IMG/VR virus record: IMGVR_UViG_3300034190_002207
Span: 1-26,019 of that record
Direction: 5' to 3' (one strand)
DNA from: a virus
DNA: 26,019 bases
The notes under the pieces are model-generated. The model did not search any database, was not told the origin of the DNA, and worked only from the letters and a program-made list of their open reading frames with translations. Shown piece by piece: positions 1 through 6,188 of this stretch. The position numbers were made by a program, and so were the translations under genes. How positions within the stretch are numbered: position 1 is the stretch's first letter; each line of letters starts with the position of its first letter.

Positions 1-77
1 ACTACCACAGCAAGACTTTTGCCAAGTGGGAGAAGGGAACACCTGCCCCCGACTGGTGGATGGGGGTGACAGCATGA
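1..77 (+). CDS. 3' end of an unrecognised gene (partial)
   Basis: The frame beginning at base 3 is open from the left edge to TGA at 75-77 and encodes a tail ending DWWMGVTA. The stop overlaps the ATG of the next gene (ATGA at 74-77), the same coupling used throughout this operon, which supports it being the real frame. Too little is present to assign a function. Confidence 0.6.
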   Translation, partial: YHSKTFAKWEKGTPAPDWWMGVTA

Positions 78-355
78 ACGAGATAAGATTGTCAAAAGAA
101 ATGAAGTTTATGTTATTACAACTAATGGCCTACGGTGATACACCTAAGAGAATGGCAAAGATACTATTCGATGAGTTTGTTTATTACAATAATTTCGATG
201 GTACGGTTAACCCTAAACTTTTGAAAGAAACCATACGACTCTTGAAACATTGTGATTACTATTGGGATGGAGGTTATGCTGAAGAGTTCATGGTGGAATT
301 GAAAAACACTTACAGGGATGCAGGTATTTCACTAGATTTGGAGGTGACAGTATGA
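74..355 (+). CDS. Hypothetical protein, 93 aa
   Basis: I place the start at ATG 74 rather than the upstream GTG at 26. ATG 74 is preceded by a GGGGGTGA ribosome binding site and overlaps the previous stop by four bases. The protein starts MNEIRLSKEMKF and has a helical N-terminal half followed by a Tyr/Asp-rich segment. No family is recognised. It overlaps the next gene by four bases, so it belongs to the same transcription unit. Confidence 0.75.
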   Translation: MNEIRLSKEMKFMLLQLMAYGDTPKRMAKILFDEFVYYNNFDGTVNPKLLKETIRLLKHCDYYWDGGYAEEFMVELKNTYRDAGISLDLEVTV

Positions 356-663
356 GATATAAATGGACTATAAAAGAAATAAGAGAGATGGTAAACACAA
401 TAAATGAATTGAGTATGAAACACGGAACGGGTAGAGTAGAACTACAAGAGGGTTCACGATTGTACGGAAGGTCTTGGAGATTATACAGTTTAGAAGTAGG
501 TAGCCATGGGTTGTTTGACCATCCATACTTTAGTAATTACTTAGGCAACACAAAGGAAGAAGCGGGCGACAGACTAGATTGTATTTGTCACTACCGTGTG
601 TGGAAAACACACAAAACTGACAAGAAGATTTGTCCTACATGTGGACAGAAGGTGAAAGTATGA
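352..663 (+). CDS. Small protein with C-terminal CxC/CxxC zinc-knuckle pattern, 103 aa
   Basis: A perfect GGAGGTGA site precedes ATG 352. The N-terminal 70 residues are a mixed alpha/beta region of a type common in phage accessory proteins. The last third holds Cys-x-Cys-His followed about 18 residues later by CPTCGQ, which suggests one bound zinc ion. The function is unknown. It is coupled on both sides by ATGA overlaps. The zinc assignment rests on the Cys pattern only. Confidence 0.75.
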   Translation: MRYKWTIKEIREMVNTINELSMKHGTGRVELQEGSRLYGRSWRLYSLEVGSHGLFDHPYFSNYLGNTKEEAGDRLDCICHYRVWKTHKTDKKICPTCGQKVKV

Positions 664-1181
664 CATTATTAAAACAAATACAAAAAACATTGGATGAACT
701 TAATGAGAAGATAGGTAAACAATTGTTGATACCACCTGTGGTAGCAGACCATGTTGAGGCTAGGCGAAGACTGTTCACCAAAGTAGTATCAAAAGTAGAA
801 GATACTGGCGTTGCACATACTGGATGGTTAGAAATTCATTCAGCCTTATCTATTGAAGATGGTATGACTCGGTTGTTGTTGTGTGAAGAACTAGCAGAAG
901 CGTGGGATGTACCGTTATCTTTCATGACTGCTTTTGATTTCTCAATGTATACAGAACCTGCTAGAATGTATATCATCAACAGAGGGGTTATACCTTTGTT
1001 AAGAATTAATAAATCTACACCTCACTTGTTACGTATAGCATACGATGGTGCATTACTAGGGTTATGGGATATGGAAGATGTGTTAACGTTACCACCTGCG
1101 TATGAAAGTTTACCTGCGAGCGTTATGGAAAACTTAGATTTCGGTAAACACAATACAGGCTATGGAGCGTGGTTCGCATGA
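660..1181 (+). CDS. Hypothetical protein, 173 aa
   Basis: The start is ATG 660 (MTLLKQIQK), downstream of AAGGTGAAAG and overlapping the previous TGA. The upstream in-frame ATG at 630 lies deep inside the preceding gene and lacks coupling. The N-terminus is a short amphipathic helix (about residues 3-22). The remainder is globular, with a Leu/Glu-rich helix around residues 85-100. No motif or family is recognised. Confidence 0.75.
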   Translation: MTLLKQIQKTLDELNEKIGKQLLIPPVVADHVEARRRLFTKVVSKVEDTGVAHTGWLEIHSALSIEDGMTRLLLCEELAEAWDVPLSFMTAFDFSMYTEPARMYIINRGVIPLLRINKSTPHLLRIAYDGALLGLWDMEDVLTLPPAYESLPASVMENLDFGKHNTGYGAWFA

Positions 1182-1318
1182 GGCGAAGACAAACACATCA
1201 GTGGAAACATAAGGTAACGGGTGAGAAGAAACTATGGATTCCCCTAGAAAATATAAATGATTACGATAAAGTAGAAGTTGTACACGAAGATGATAGTCGT
1301 CTGAGGGATAATATATGA
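1178..1318 (+). CDS. Basic small protein, 46 aa
   Basis: This short frame begins MRRRQTHQWKHK and ends DSRLRDNI. It joins the flanking genes by four-base ATGA overlaps at both ends (1178-1181 and 1315-1318), with GGAGCG upstream. It fills what would otherwise be the only gap in the operon. The N-terminus is strongly basic and the C-terminus acidic, so nucleic-acid binding is possible but unproven. Confidence 0.6.
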   Translation: MRRRQTHQWKHKVTGEKKLWIPLENINDYDKVEVVHEDDSRLRDNI

Positions 1319-1587
1319 GTAAGAAAATATGTGCTAGGGCTGAAGAAGCAATCATAAAGTATGCTGAAAATCACACACCGTGTACAGTATTAGAAATCTT
1401 TGAAGGAGCGACATTGAAGAGTGGGAAGTTGTTAAGACTTAGTAATCATTCAATTAATAAATTTAAAATTAGTCACATATTAAAAAGAAATAGTGGGTTC
1501 AGAGTAGATGATACAATAAAATTACATAGTTCAAGATATGGTGTTAACAGGAAGGCTAATGTCGATGTGTGGGTGAAAGTGAAATGA
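1315..1587 (+). CDS. Possible winged-helix protein, 90 aa
   Basis: Residues about 7-19 and 23-32 look like the first two helices of a winged helix-turn-helix. The stretch around NKFKISHILKRNSGF resembles a recognition helix, and the C-terminal HSSRYGV...VDVWVKVK resembles a beta wing. This is inferred from the pattern only. If correct, it would be a viral DNA-binding regulator. It is coupled to both neighbours by ATGA overlaps. It could equally be a small structural protein of unrelated fold. Confidence 0.55.
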   Translation: MSKKICARAEEAIIKYAENHTPCTVLEIFEGATLKSGKLLRLSNHSINKFKISHILKRNSGFRVDDTIKLHSSRYGVNRKANVDVWVKVK

Positions 1588-1922
1588 AAGAGGAAGGTAA
1601 AAATCATATGAGTGTAGATGATATAATGGTAGATGCAGGTCATGCAAAGTATAGTTCAGATGAAACCATTGACATTGTGTATAGTACATTCAGGGGCAAC
1701 TTTAGAGGTGAGATGGAACTAATTGAAGTTTACATGATGACTGAAGATAATTCTAAATGTCCTAGTTGTGGTGAAGAAAATACAAAAAGTGCATCAATGA
1801 TTACTAATTTAGGTAAAATATTTGCATGTAAAAGTTGTAAGTTGTTTACTTTGGATAGATTAGAAGAAGAACAGTATATAAAAGAACAGAATAAAAAATT
1901 AATTAAGATGGAGGAGGAATAA
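1584..1922 (+). CDS. Zinc-ribbon protein, 112 aa
   Basis: The start is ATG 1584 (MKEEGKNHM), overlapping the previous TGA and preceded by GGGTGAAAGTGA. The GTG at 1569 would give a longer but uncoupled product. A classic zinc ribbon lies in the C-terminal half: CPSCGEE, about 20 residues, then CKSCKLF. The last codons GAG GAG GAA (MEEE) double as the ribosome binding site of the next gene. The coding sequence also contains a TATA-like promoter (see 1870-1888), which encodes EQYIKEQ here. The role is unknown, and binding to nucleic acid or RNA polymerase is possible. Confidence 0.7.
   Translation: MKEEGKNHMSVDDIMVDAGHAKYSSDETIDIVYSTFRGNFRGEMELIEVYMMTEDNSKCPSCGEENTKSASMITNLGKIFACKSCKLFTLDRLEEEQYIKEQNKKLIKMEEE
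1870..1888 (+). promoter_or_regulatory. TATA-box promoter candidate inside the zinc-ribbon gene
   Basis: AACAGTATATAAAAGAACA is identical over 19 bases to the element at 7541-7559 before the clamp-loader gene. TATATAAAA is a good archaeal TATA box, and the purines before it fit a BRE. Transcription would begin near 1905, giving a leader of about 20 bases with the GGAGGA site ahead of ATG 1926. Its position inside a coding region makes chance possible, but the 19-base match argues for function. Confidence 0.55.
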
Positions 1923-1925
1923 AAT

Positions 1926-2195
1926 ATGACTGAAATTTGGAGAGATGTATCATTTGAAGGTAAATGGAAAAACGGTAAAGGGCATGTTGTCCTGAGTCAA
2001 ATTGAATATTACAATAGACAATGGATAGACTTGAGAATCATGAATGTCCAAAGACCCGTGGGTGAATCCCAACATACAAGACATGGTGTAAGGCTTACAC
2101 TAGAACAAGCGGAGATGCTTCTTCCGCAACTACAAGAAGCGATAATAAAAGGAAAAGAAGAGAGTGAGAAAAATGAAAGAAGAAATAATGAATGA
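1926..2195 (+). CDS. PC4/p15-like ssDNA-binding transcription cofactor, 89 aa
   Basis: The pattern WIDLRIM, then TRHGVRLTLEQAEMLLPQLQEAI matches the core of the PC4/p15 family: a curved beta-sheet ending in G-x-x-L-x-x-E-Q and an amphipathic helix. The length suits a single PC4 domain with a charged tail (KGKEESEKNERRNNE). PC4 proteins bind single-stranded DNA and act in transcription or replication. A strong GGAGGAGGAA site precedes the ATG, and a TATA-like promoter lies about 50 bases upstream. The next gene overlaps its 3' end. The call is by motif only. Confidence 0.6.
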   Translation: MTEIWRDVSFEGKWKNGKGHVVLSQIEYYNRQWIDLRIMNVQRPVGESQHTRHGVRLTLEQAEMLLPQLQEAIIKGKEESEKNERRNNE

Positions 2196-3003
2196 TGATG
2201 ACGGTAGTACGGAAGAGATAGACATAATGTTCATGCTGATAAGCAGAACCAAAGAAGAGGTAGCAGATGATTGGGATGATGGCACTCATCTTGTTGAAAG
2301 AGAAAAAACCTATGTGTACACAGACATGGATGCAGCAGTACATGCTTTGATTGAAGTGCTGAATGCAGAAGCAAATCATTACTCTAAGATGCCGGAGTAT
2401 TTTCAGCACCCTGATAAGGATGAGTGTAATTCTGTGTTCGAGTCGGAGGCTCAGTATCAAGACGTAGAACGATTGGAAGCGGCATTGTTCAGGCAATACC
2501 TGCTTGGTCCTAGATTTGGTGAGCCTGACATCAAGGTGTTGTGGGAAAAGCATAAAGAGAACGATGATTGGAACGAAGAAGGCTATGTTGCACACCGTGA
2601 GTTCTTGACTATACTGAAGAATTATGATGCTAGTATTACACCTGAAGAACTACAAGAGAATGCGAGAGGTTTGTTGAACAAGATAATATCCGATACTGAC
2701 TGGACAGTTACACTGAGTAGAGAGGACAAAGTTCGCACAGTGAGAGAACCACATCAACGGCATTTCTATAAGGCCACGGTTCAATTGAAGGTAGCGAGAA
2801 GTATTACTAAGACGATGCTCAATTGGGATGGGTATACAGAAATGATAAATGGTTGGAGATATAATCAAACTAAGGAAGGTAAGAAGAAGATTGCAGAAGC
2901 GGAAGAGAGACACAATGACTTGATGACCTACATGGGAGAGAGTGGGCTGACATCATACACAGTGGATGACGATGGTACTTACTCCATGTGGAGAGGTGAA
3001 TAA
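2173..3003 (+). CDS. Hypothetical acidic protein, about 276 aa
   Basis: ATG 2173 (MKEEIM) is chosen over GTG 2164. ATG 2188 is also possible, since it would overlap the previous gene by only eight bases. The protein is Glu/Asp-rich, with WDDGTHLVEREKTYVY followed by a helix DMDAAVHALIEVLNAEA and a C-terminal half rich in charged helices. No known motif is visible. The first bases are a 23-base repeat of the start of the gene at 3211. A large antisense open frame (2095-2595) is judged a shadow. Confidence 0.75.
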   Translation: MKEEIMNDDDGSTEEIDIMFMLISRTKEEVADDWDDGTHLVEREKTYVYTDMDAAVHALIEVLNAEANHYSKMPEYFQHPDKDECNSVFESEAQYQDVERLEAALFRQYLLGPRFGEPDIKVLWEKHKENDDWNEEGYVAHREFLTILKNYDASITPEELQENARGLLNKIISDTDWTVTLSREDKVRTVREPHQRHFYKATVQLKVARSITKTMLNWDGYTEMINGWRYNQTKEGKKKIAEAEERHNDLMTYMGESGLTSYTVDDDGTYSMWRGE

Positions 3004-3022
3004 AGGAGGATGAGGTGAAAGA

Positions 3023-3214
3023 ATGAGTGAATTAAAAACAATAAAATGCGTAATTTGTAAAAGAGATATAGAACATAAAGTACACGAAGGAAGAGTATAC
3101 TGGACACAAGGAAATAATGCACAACCTGTTGCAGATGGAAGATGTTGTGATAGATGTGATATGGGTGTAGTTATTCCTACGAGATTAAAAAATATGATGG
3201 AGATGAGAAAATGA
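3023..3214 (+). CDS. Phage-type Cys-rich protein with VVIPTRL tail, 63 aa
   Basis: The arrangement CVICKRDIE, then NNAQPVADGRCCDRC, then VVIPTRL is a small zinc-binding protein seen in many tailed-phage genomes, where it is usually left as hypothetical. CxxC and CCxxC pairs probably bind one zinc. A near-ideal AAAGGAGGATGAGG site lies ahead of the ATG. Its last codons overlap the next gene (ATGA). The family is recognised by pattern, and its function is unknown. Confidence 0.8.
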   Translation: MSELKTIKCVICKRDIEHKVHEGRVYWTQGNNAQPVADGRCCDRCDMGVVIPTRLKNMMEMRK

Positions 3215-3783
3215 AAGAAGAAATAATGAAACAAGAATGGAATGATGGAATAGCGAAGGTGTTGAAAACCATTGCTGGACCGATTGCGAAGCAAGAGAAA
3301 GAACGACATAATGCAGATGAGGATTACTATGCTGACCCTCAATTGTATATACAGGATTTGGTGACAGGTGCATCTTTAATGATACAGCCTGATGTACTTA
3401 AAACGACAGGAAAAACAAATGGTCATGGTTACAGAAGTTGTAGTGCAGTTACACAAAGAATGACTTCTAAACTACCTACTAAGAAAATAGTGGGTAGATT
3501 GGTTAGTATGATGGTACGAAACTTTGTACCTAAAGATGCTAGTCCTGAAGTATACAGTACAATGGTTGCTAAGTTTATTGAAGATACTGCTAAGGAAATC
3601 ACTAACGAAAGTAAGTGGTCGCCTGACGATGCAAAATATGCTGATGCAGTTAACAAAGCGATTAGTGATTTGTTAGAACATACTGTATCTACTAGGGCTG
3701 GTGATACACTGTTGAATGTTAAAGCAGTGCCGATGAATGCGATGGTTGAATTAACATCGCCAATAAAAGAGGTGATTGAATGA
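3211..3783 (+). CDS. Hypothetical protein, 190 aa
   Basis: The start at ATG 3211 overlaps the previous stop. The frame opens MKEEIMKQEW, sharing 23 identical bases with the start region at 2170. ATG 3226 is an alternative start. The protein is mainly helical, with a central KKIVGRLVSMMVRNF segment and a long helix around EVYSTMVAKFIEDTAKEI. No motif was recognised. The 3' end carries GAGGTGA, which serves the next start at 3780. Confidence 0.75.
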   Translation: MKEEIMKQEWNDGIAKVLKTIAGPIAKQEKERHNADEDYYADPQLYIQDLVTGASLMIQPDVLKTTGKTNGHGYRSCSAVTQRMTSKLPTKKIVGRLVSMMVRNFVPKDASPEVYSTMVAKFIEDTAKEITNESKWSPDDAKYADAVNKAISDLLEHTVSTRAGDTLLNVKAVPMNAMVELTSPIKEVIE

Positions 3784-3893
3784 ATAACGGAAAATACACA
3801 AAACATGAAAGTGCAATTGAAAGAAAATTGGATAAGATAATCGAGTTGCTTGAGAAACAAAACAAGTTATTGGAGGCGAGGAAGAATGATTGA
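3780..3893 (+). CDS. Micro coiled-coil protein, 37 aa
   Basis: This short frame encodes MNNGKYTKHESAIERK then LDKIIELLEKQNKLLEARKND. The heptad spacing of Leu/Ile suggests one coiled-coil helix. It overlaps the previous gene by four bases and the next by eight, and has GAGGTGA upstream. It is too small for a family assignment. Coupling at both ends supports it being translated. Confidence 0.6.
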   Translation: MNNGKYTKHESAIERKLDKIIELLEKQNKLLEARKND

Positions 3894-4308
3894 CATAGAC
3901 AAGTATCAAGGACATACAGAAGGCAAATGGGAATATGTTGATGCTACCATCCATGCCACCGCTAGAGGTGGTAATGAAGTCATAGCAGAATATCCTTATT
4001 GGAATTACAACAAAGACCGACTGATAACCAAAGAGGAAGAGGCTAACCTGCTACTCATGACAGACGCACCAAAACTTCTAGCGGAAGTTAAGCGGATGTA
4101 TGAATTCCGTGATAGGGTGCTTGCTGCCTTTGTTAAGATGTCTAGAAACAGTAGAAGCCTTACCGAACTACTCAATTGGTTGGGCTACTGCGATTACTAC
4201 TCGTATGAAGATTATCTGATGGGTTTGCACCCTCATTCACTTGGCCTCTATGAGTTGAAGGATGAGTGGATGGAGAAGGCACAACAATACTTGGAGAGTG
4301 AAGAATAA
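3886..4308 (+). CDS. Phage accessory protein with DAPxLLAEVxR motif, 140 aa
   Basis: ATG 3886 is preceded by GGAGGCGAGGAAGA and opens MIDIDKYQGHTEGKW. The in-frame ATG at 3850 has no such site. The N-terminal domain ends ANLLLMTDAPKLLAEVKRM, a motif widespread in phage proteins of the Ead/Ea22-like type, which have no settled function. The remaining 70 residues are specific to this copy. It is followed by a paralogue (4308-4610) with the same IDKYxGHT opening and the DAPxxLxEVxR motif. Its last codons (SEE) supply the next ribosome binding site. Confidence 0.7.
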   Translation: MIDIDKYQGHTEGKWEYVDATIHATARGGNEVIAEYPYWNYNKDRLITKEEEANLLLMTDAPKLLAEVKRMYEFRDRVLAAFVKMSRNSRSLTELLNWLGYCDYYSYEDYLMGLHPHSLGLYELKDEWMEKAQQYLESEE

Positions 4309-4610
4309 TGTTTGACATAGACAAGTACAAAGGACATACACCTATATGGTATTTATGGGGTGAAACAGGTGCATGGTGGGTTCAGTCTGACTTCACTACA
4401 CATGATGATTTCGTAGTAGCGGAAGTGCAGTCACAAAACGAAGTTGATGCACGACTCATAGCAGACGCACCACTTATCCTTGAGGAAGTCCAGCGGTTGC
4501 GTAAGCAATTGAGCGAGGCAGAGGATGTTATCCAATACGCTCTTGACATGACAAGTGATGATGATGCCAAGAATGTGTTTGAGGATTTCTTGGGGGTGAA
4601 AGAAGAATGA
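4308..4610 (+). CDS. Paralogous phage accessory protein, 100 aa
   Basis: It opens MFDIDKYKGHTPIW and contains VDARLIADAPLILEEVQRLRKQL, the same motif as the preceding gene, which points to tandem duplication. After the motif a predicted coiled-coil helix runs into an acidic end (GVKEE) whose codons form the GGGGGTGAAAGAAG site of the next gene. The start codon shares one base with the previous stop (TAATG). This is the common Ead/Ea22-like arrangement, with unknown function. Confidence 0.7.
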   Translation: MFDIDKYKGHTPIWYLWGETGAWWVQSDFTTHDDFVVAEVQSQNEVDARLIADAPLILEEVQRLRKQLSEAEDVIQYALDMTSDDDAKNVFEDFLGVKEE

Positions 4611-5044
4611 GTGAAGGATATAATGTTGGGAATACCACTTCATGCTACTGCCCAAACTGCCCGCCGGAATCAGAACCATACAAAATTTATTACATGGATA
4701 AAATAGAGATGAGGGATGCCGAAGGAAAGTGGCACACATTCCCTGTTTGGTGTAGTGGTATGACTATTGACCCATTTCCCCTACCCACAACCATTGCGAA
4801 TACAGCACAATACTTGGTATCGGGTGGAAACATCACCATTGATGATGTGGGCTACTGTTTGTCTTGCGACCCATCAAGACCACTTGACCCATATTTTATT
4901 TATCCTAGTGATGACGGTGTGGCTCATGGTTCGACCATGCCTGAATGGAAGAAGAAGCGTATTAACGAGACTCATCATCAAAAGCAAATGAGAAAATATC
5001 AGAATATGAGTAGTCATTGTCTTTGTTGTAATGGAGTTGATTAA
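4607..5044 (+). CDS. Cys-rich hypothetical protein, 145 aa
   Basis: Three Cys clusters are visible: CYCPNCPP near the N-terminus, CLSC in the middle and CLCC at the extreme C-terminus, with HHQKQ and His residues nearby. Binding of one or two zinc ions is likely. The central part (IANTAQYLVSGGNITIDDV) looks globular. No family is recognised. The start overlaps the preceding stop by four bases. An open frame at 4767-4991 inside it is a shadow. Confidence 0.7.
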   Translation: MSEGYNVGNTTSCYCPNCPPESEPYKIYYMDKIEMRDAEGKWHTFPVWCSGMTIDPFPLPTTIANTAQYLVSGGNITIDDVGYCLSCDPSRPLDPYFIYPSDDGVAHGSTMPEWKKKRINETHHQKQMRKYQNMSSHCLCCNGVD

Positions 5045-5164
5045 ATGATAAATTATGTAGAACCTAATGGGGAGATAATTTGCTCCTTCAAAGACTTAGA
5101 TGATTTAATAGAAAACTTCCTTGATAATCAAGGTGGTCATTTTGTGCTGGAGTTGATTGAATGA
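5045..5164 (+). CDS. Small acidic protein, 39 aa
   Basis: The frame encodes MINYVEPNGEIICSF and a helical DLDDLIENFLDNQGG segment. The ribosome binding site GGAGTTGATTAA precedes the ATG, and the next gene has almost the same GGAGTTGATTGA site. It abuts the previous stop and overlaps the next gene by four bases. Function is unknown. Confidence 0.6.
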   Translation: MINYVEPNGEIICSFKDLDDLIENFLDNQGGHFVLELIE

Positions 5165-5421
5165 CTTGGAATGGAACTAAAGCAACAGAATATTCGGTGT
5201 TAGTGTGGGATGTGAAGCCTGAAGATTTCCCCCTACTCGGTGAAATTGATAGGGGGTTCGATACAGACTCTCTTATTGAGGCGATGAAAATCTATGAAGG
5301 TTTGACGGATGTGTTTGCTAAGGAACTACATCACTACTACGAAGTAAAGACACATGAATGGGAGTCTAGTTCTAACTGTCTGATGTCATGGGATGCTGAG
5401 TCTGAGAAGGTGGAAGAATGA
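5161..5421 (+). CDS. Hypothetical protein, 86 aa
   Basis: It opens MTWNGTKATEYSVLVWDVK and has an acidic C-terminus (KVEE) whose codons carry the AAGGTGGAAGA site for the next start. No motif is recognised. It is coupled on both sides by ATGA overlaps. Confidence 0.65.
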   Translation: MTWNGTKATEYSVLVWDVKPEDFPLLGEIDRGFDTDSLIEAMKIYEGLTDVFAKELHHYYEVKTHEWESSSNCLMSWDAESEKVEE

Positions 5422-5516
5422 GGAATAATCTACTATGCAGATGGTGTAAGGCTGATGTCCATTGGGGTCACGATAGAAAAAGAAAGTGCCCTAACTGTAA
5501 GGGGGCTAACCAATGA
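5418..5516 (+). CDS. Minimal zinc ribbon, 32 aa
   Basis: Almost the whole protein is a zinc ribbon: CRWCKAD, a short basic loop (HDRKRK), then CPNCKGA. It overlaps both neighbours by four bases (5418-5421 and 5513-5516). It is basic and may bind nucleic acid or a host protein. It is the smallest of the CxxC proteins in this window and is too short for most gene callers. Confidence 0.6.
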   Translation: MRNNLLCRWCKADVHWGHDRKRKCPNCKGANQ

Positions 5517-5920
5517 ACGAAGAAATTGCAGTTGGTATGTTTCTAAGAGAAGTTAGATTTCATACTTGGATGGAAAAGAGAGTTGATAGTAAACTCGGTT
5601 TCAGAATAAGACAAAGAATAACAGTGCCGGAGGATATATTGTTTGTATTGAATGAGTCAAACTTTATGGACATGAAATGGAAGAAGAGTTTTAACAGAAA
5701 TATAGATTTAAAAAAGATATGTTATTACTTACAAAATTACATAGATAAAAGAGTTTTAGAAAATGGTTTGAAAGATGCCAAAAATTTTGTTCCATTTGTT
5801 AGAGTTCTTGTTAATCCATTCAACATGAAGAAAGCAAAAACAACAAACCCAAACGATGCTTTAATTGCTTGGGAAGATGCAACATATGGTTTTTTACCAC
5901 AGGTGATTAAGCGTGAATGA
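5513..5920 (+). CDS. Hypothetical basic protein, 135 aa
   Basis: It opens MNEEIAVGMFLREVRF after a GGGGGCTAACCA leader and overlaps the previous gene by four bases. It is rich in Lys and Arg, with a predicted helix around LKKICYYLQNYIDKRVL. No motif is recognised. Together with the next two genes it forms a distinctly more AT-rich stretch than the block before it. Confidence 0.7.
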   Translation: MNEEIAVGMFLREVRFHTWMEKRVDSKLGFRIRQRITVPEDILFVLNESNFMDMKWKKSFNRNIDLKKICYYLQNYIDKRVLENGLKDAKNFVPFVRVLVNPFNMKKAKTTNPNDALIAWEDATYGFLPQVIKRE

Positions 5921-6188
5921 AAGAAAAGCATATCATTTAGGTTTATTAATAGATTTAACACCTAATCAAGTTCATGAAGCACTAGATATGTTCTATAAAG
6001 TTTCAAGAGATAAAAATTGGGATACCATAAGAAACAATCAATGTCTCTTAATAGATTGTATATACATTATAGGGAAAAAATACAAAGTTGGTATTACCTT
6101 AGACACGATGATTGACCTTACTAAAGAATTATATGGAGTCTCTACCCAACCCAAACCACACGTTTGGAGGGAAAGATATGGTTATTGA
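5913..6188 (+). CDS. Possible TFB-like single cyclin fold protein, 91 aa
   Basis: The start is GTG 5913, behind an AGGTGA site and overlapping the preceding stop. The only ATG nearby (5917) is out of frame. The order of features, LTPNQVHEALDMFYKV, then CLLIDCIYIIGKKYKVGITLDTMIDL, follows one cyclin repeat of archaeal TFB (helix, xxAxxxY, then aaxxIYxxxxxxGVxxTLDEI). It lacks the zinc ribbon and the second repeat. If real it might compete with or replace host TFB. The similarity is weak and read by eye, so the fold is uncertain. Confidence 0.6.
   Translation: MNERKAYHLGLLIDLTPNQVHEALDMFYKVSRDKNWDTIRNNQCLLIDCIYIIGKKYKVGITLDTMIDLTKELYGVSTQPKPHVWRERYGY

Noticed and set aside
2095-2595. Long minus-strand open frame of 166 codons
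   Set aside because: It is antisense to the PC4-like gene and the 2173 gene, has no ribosome site or neighbours on its strand, and its composition (Phe/Ile/His-rich) is that of a shadow of an acidic coding frame.
3429-3860. Minus-strand open frame of 143 codons with hydrophobic stretches
   Set aside because: It is antisense to the coupled plus-strand genes at 3211 and 3780. The apparent membrane segments are reverse complements of charged helices.
4767-4991. Plus-strand 74-codon frame in a second phase
   Set aside because: It is nested in the Cys-rich 4607 gene, without a ribosome site.
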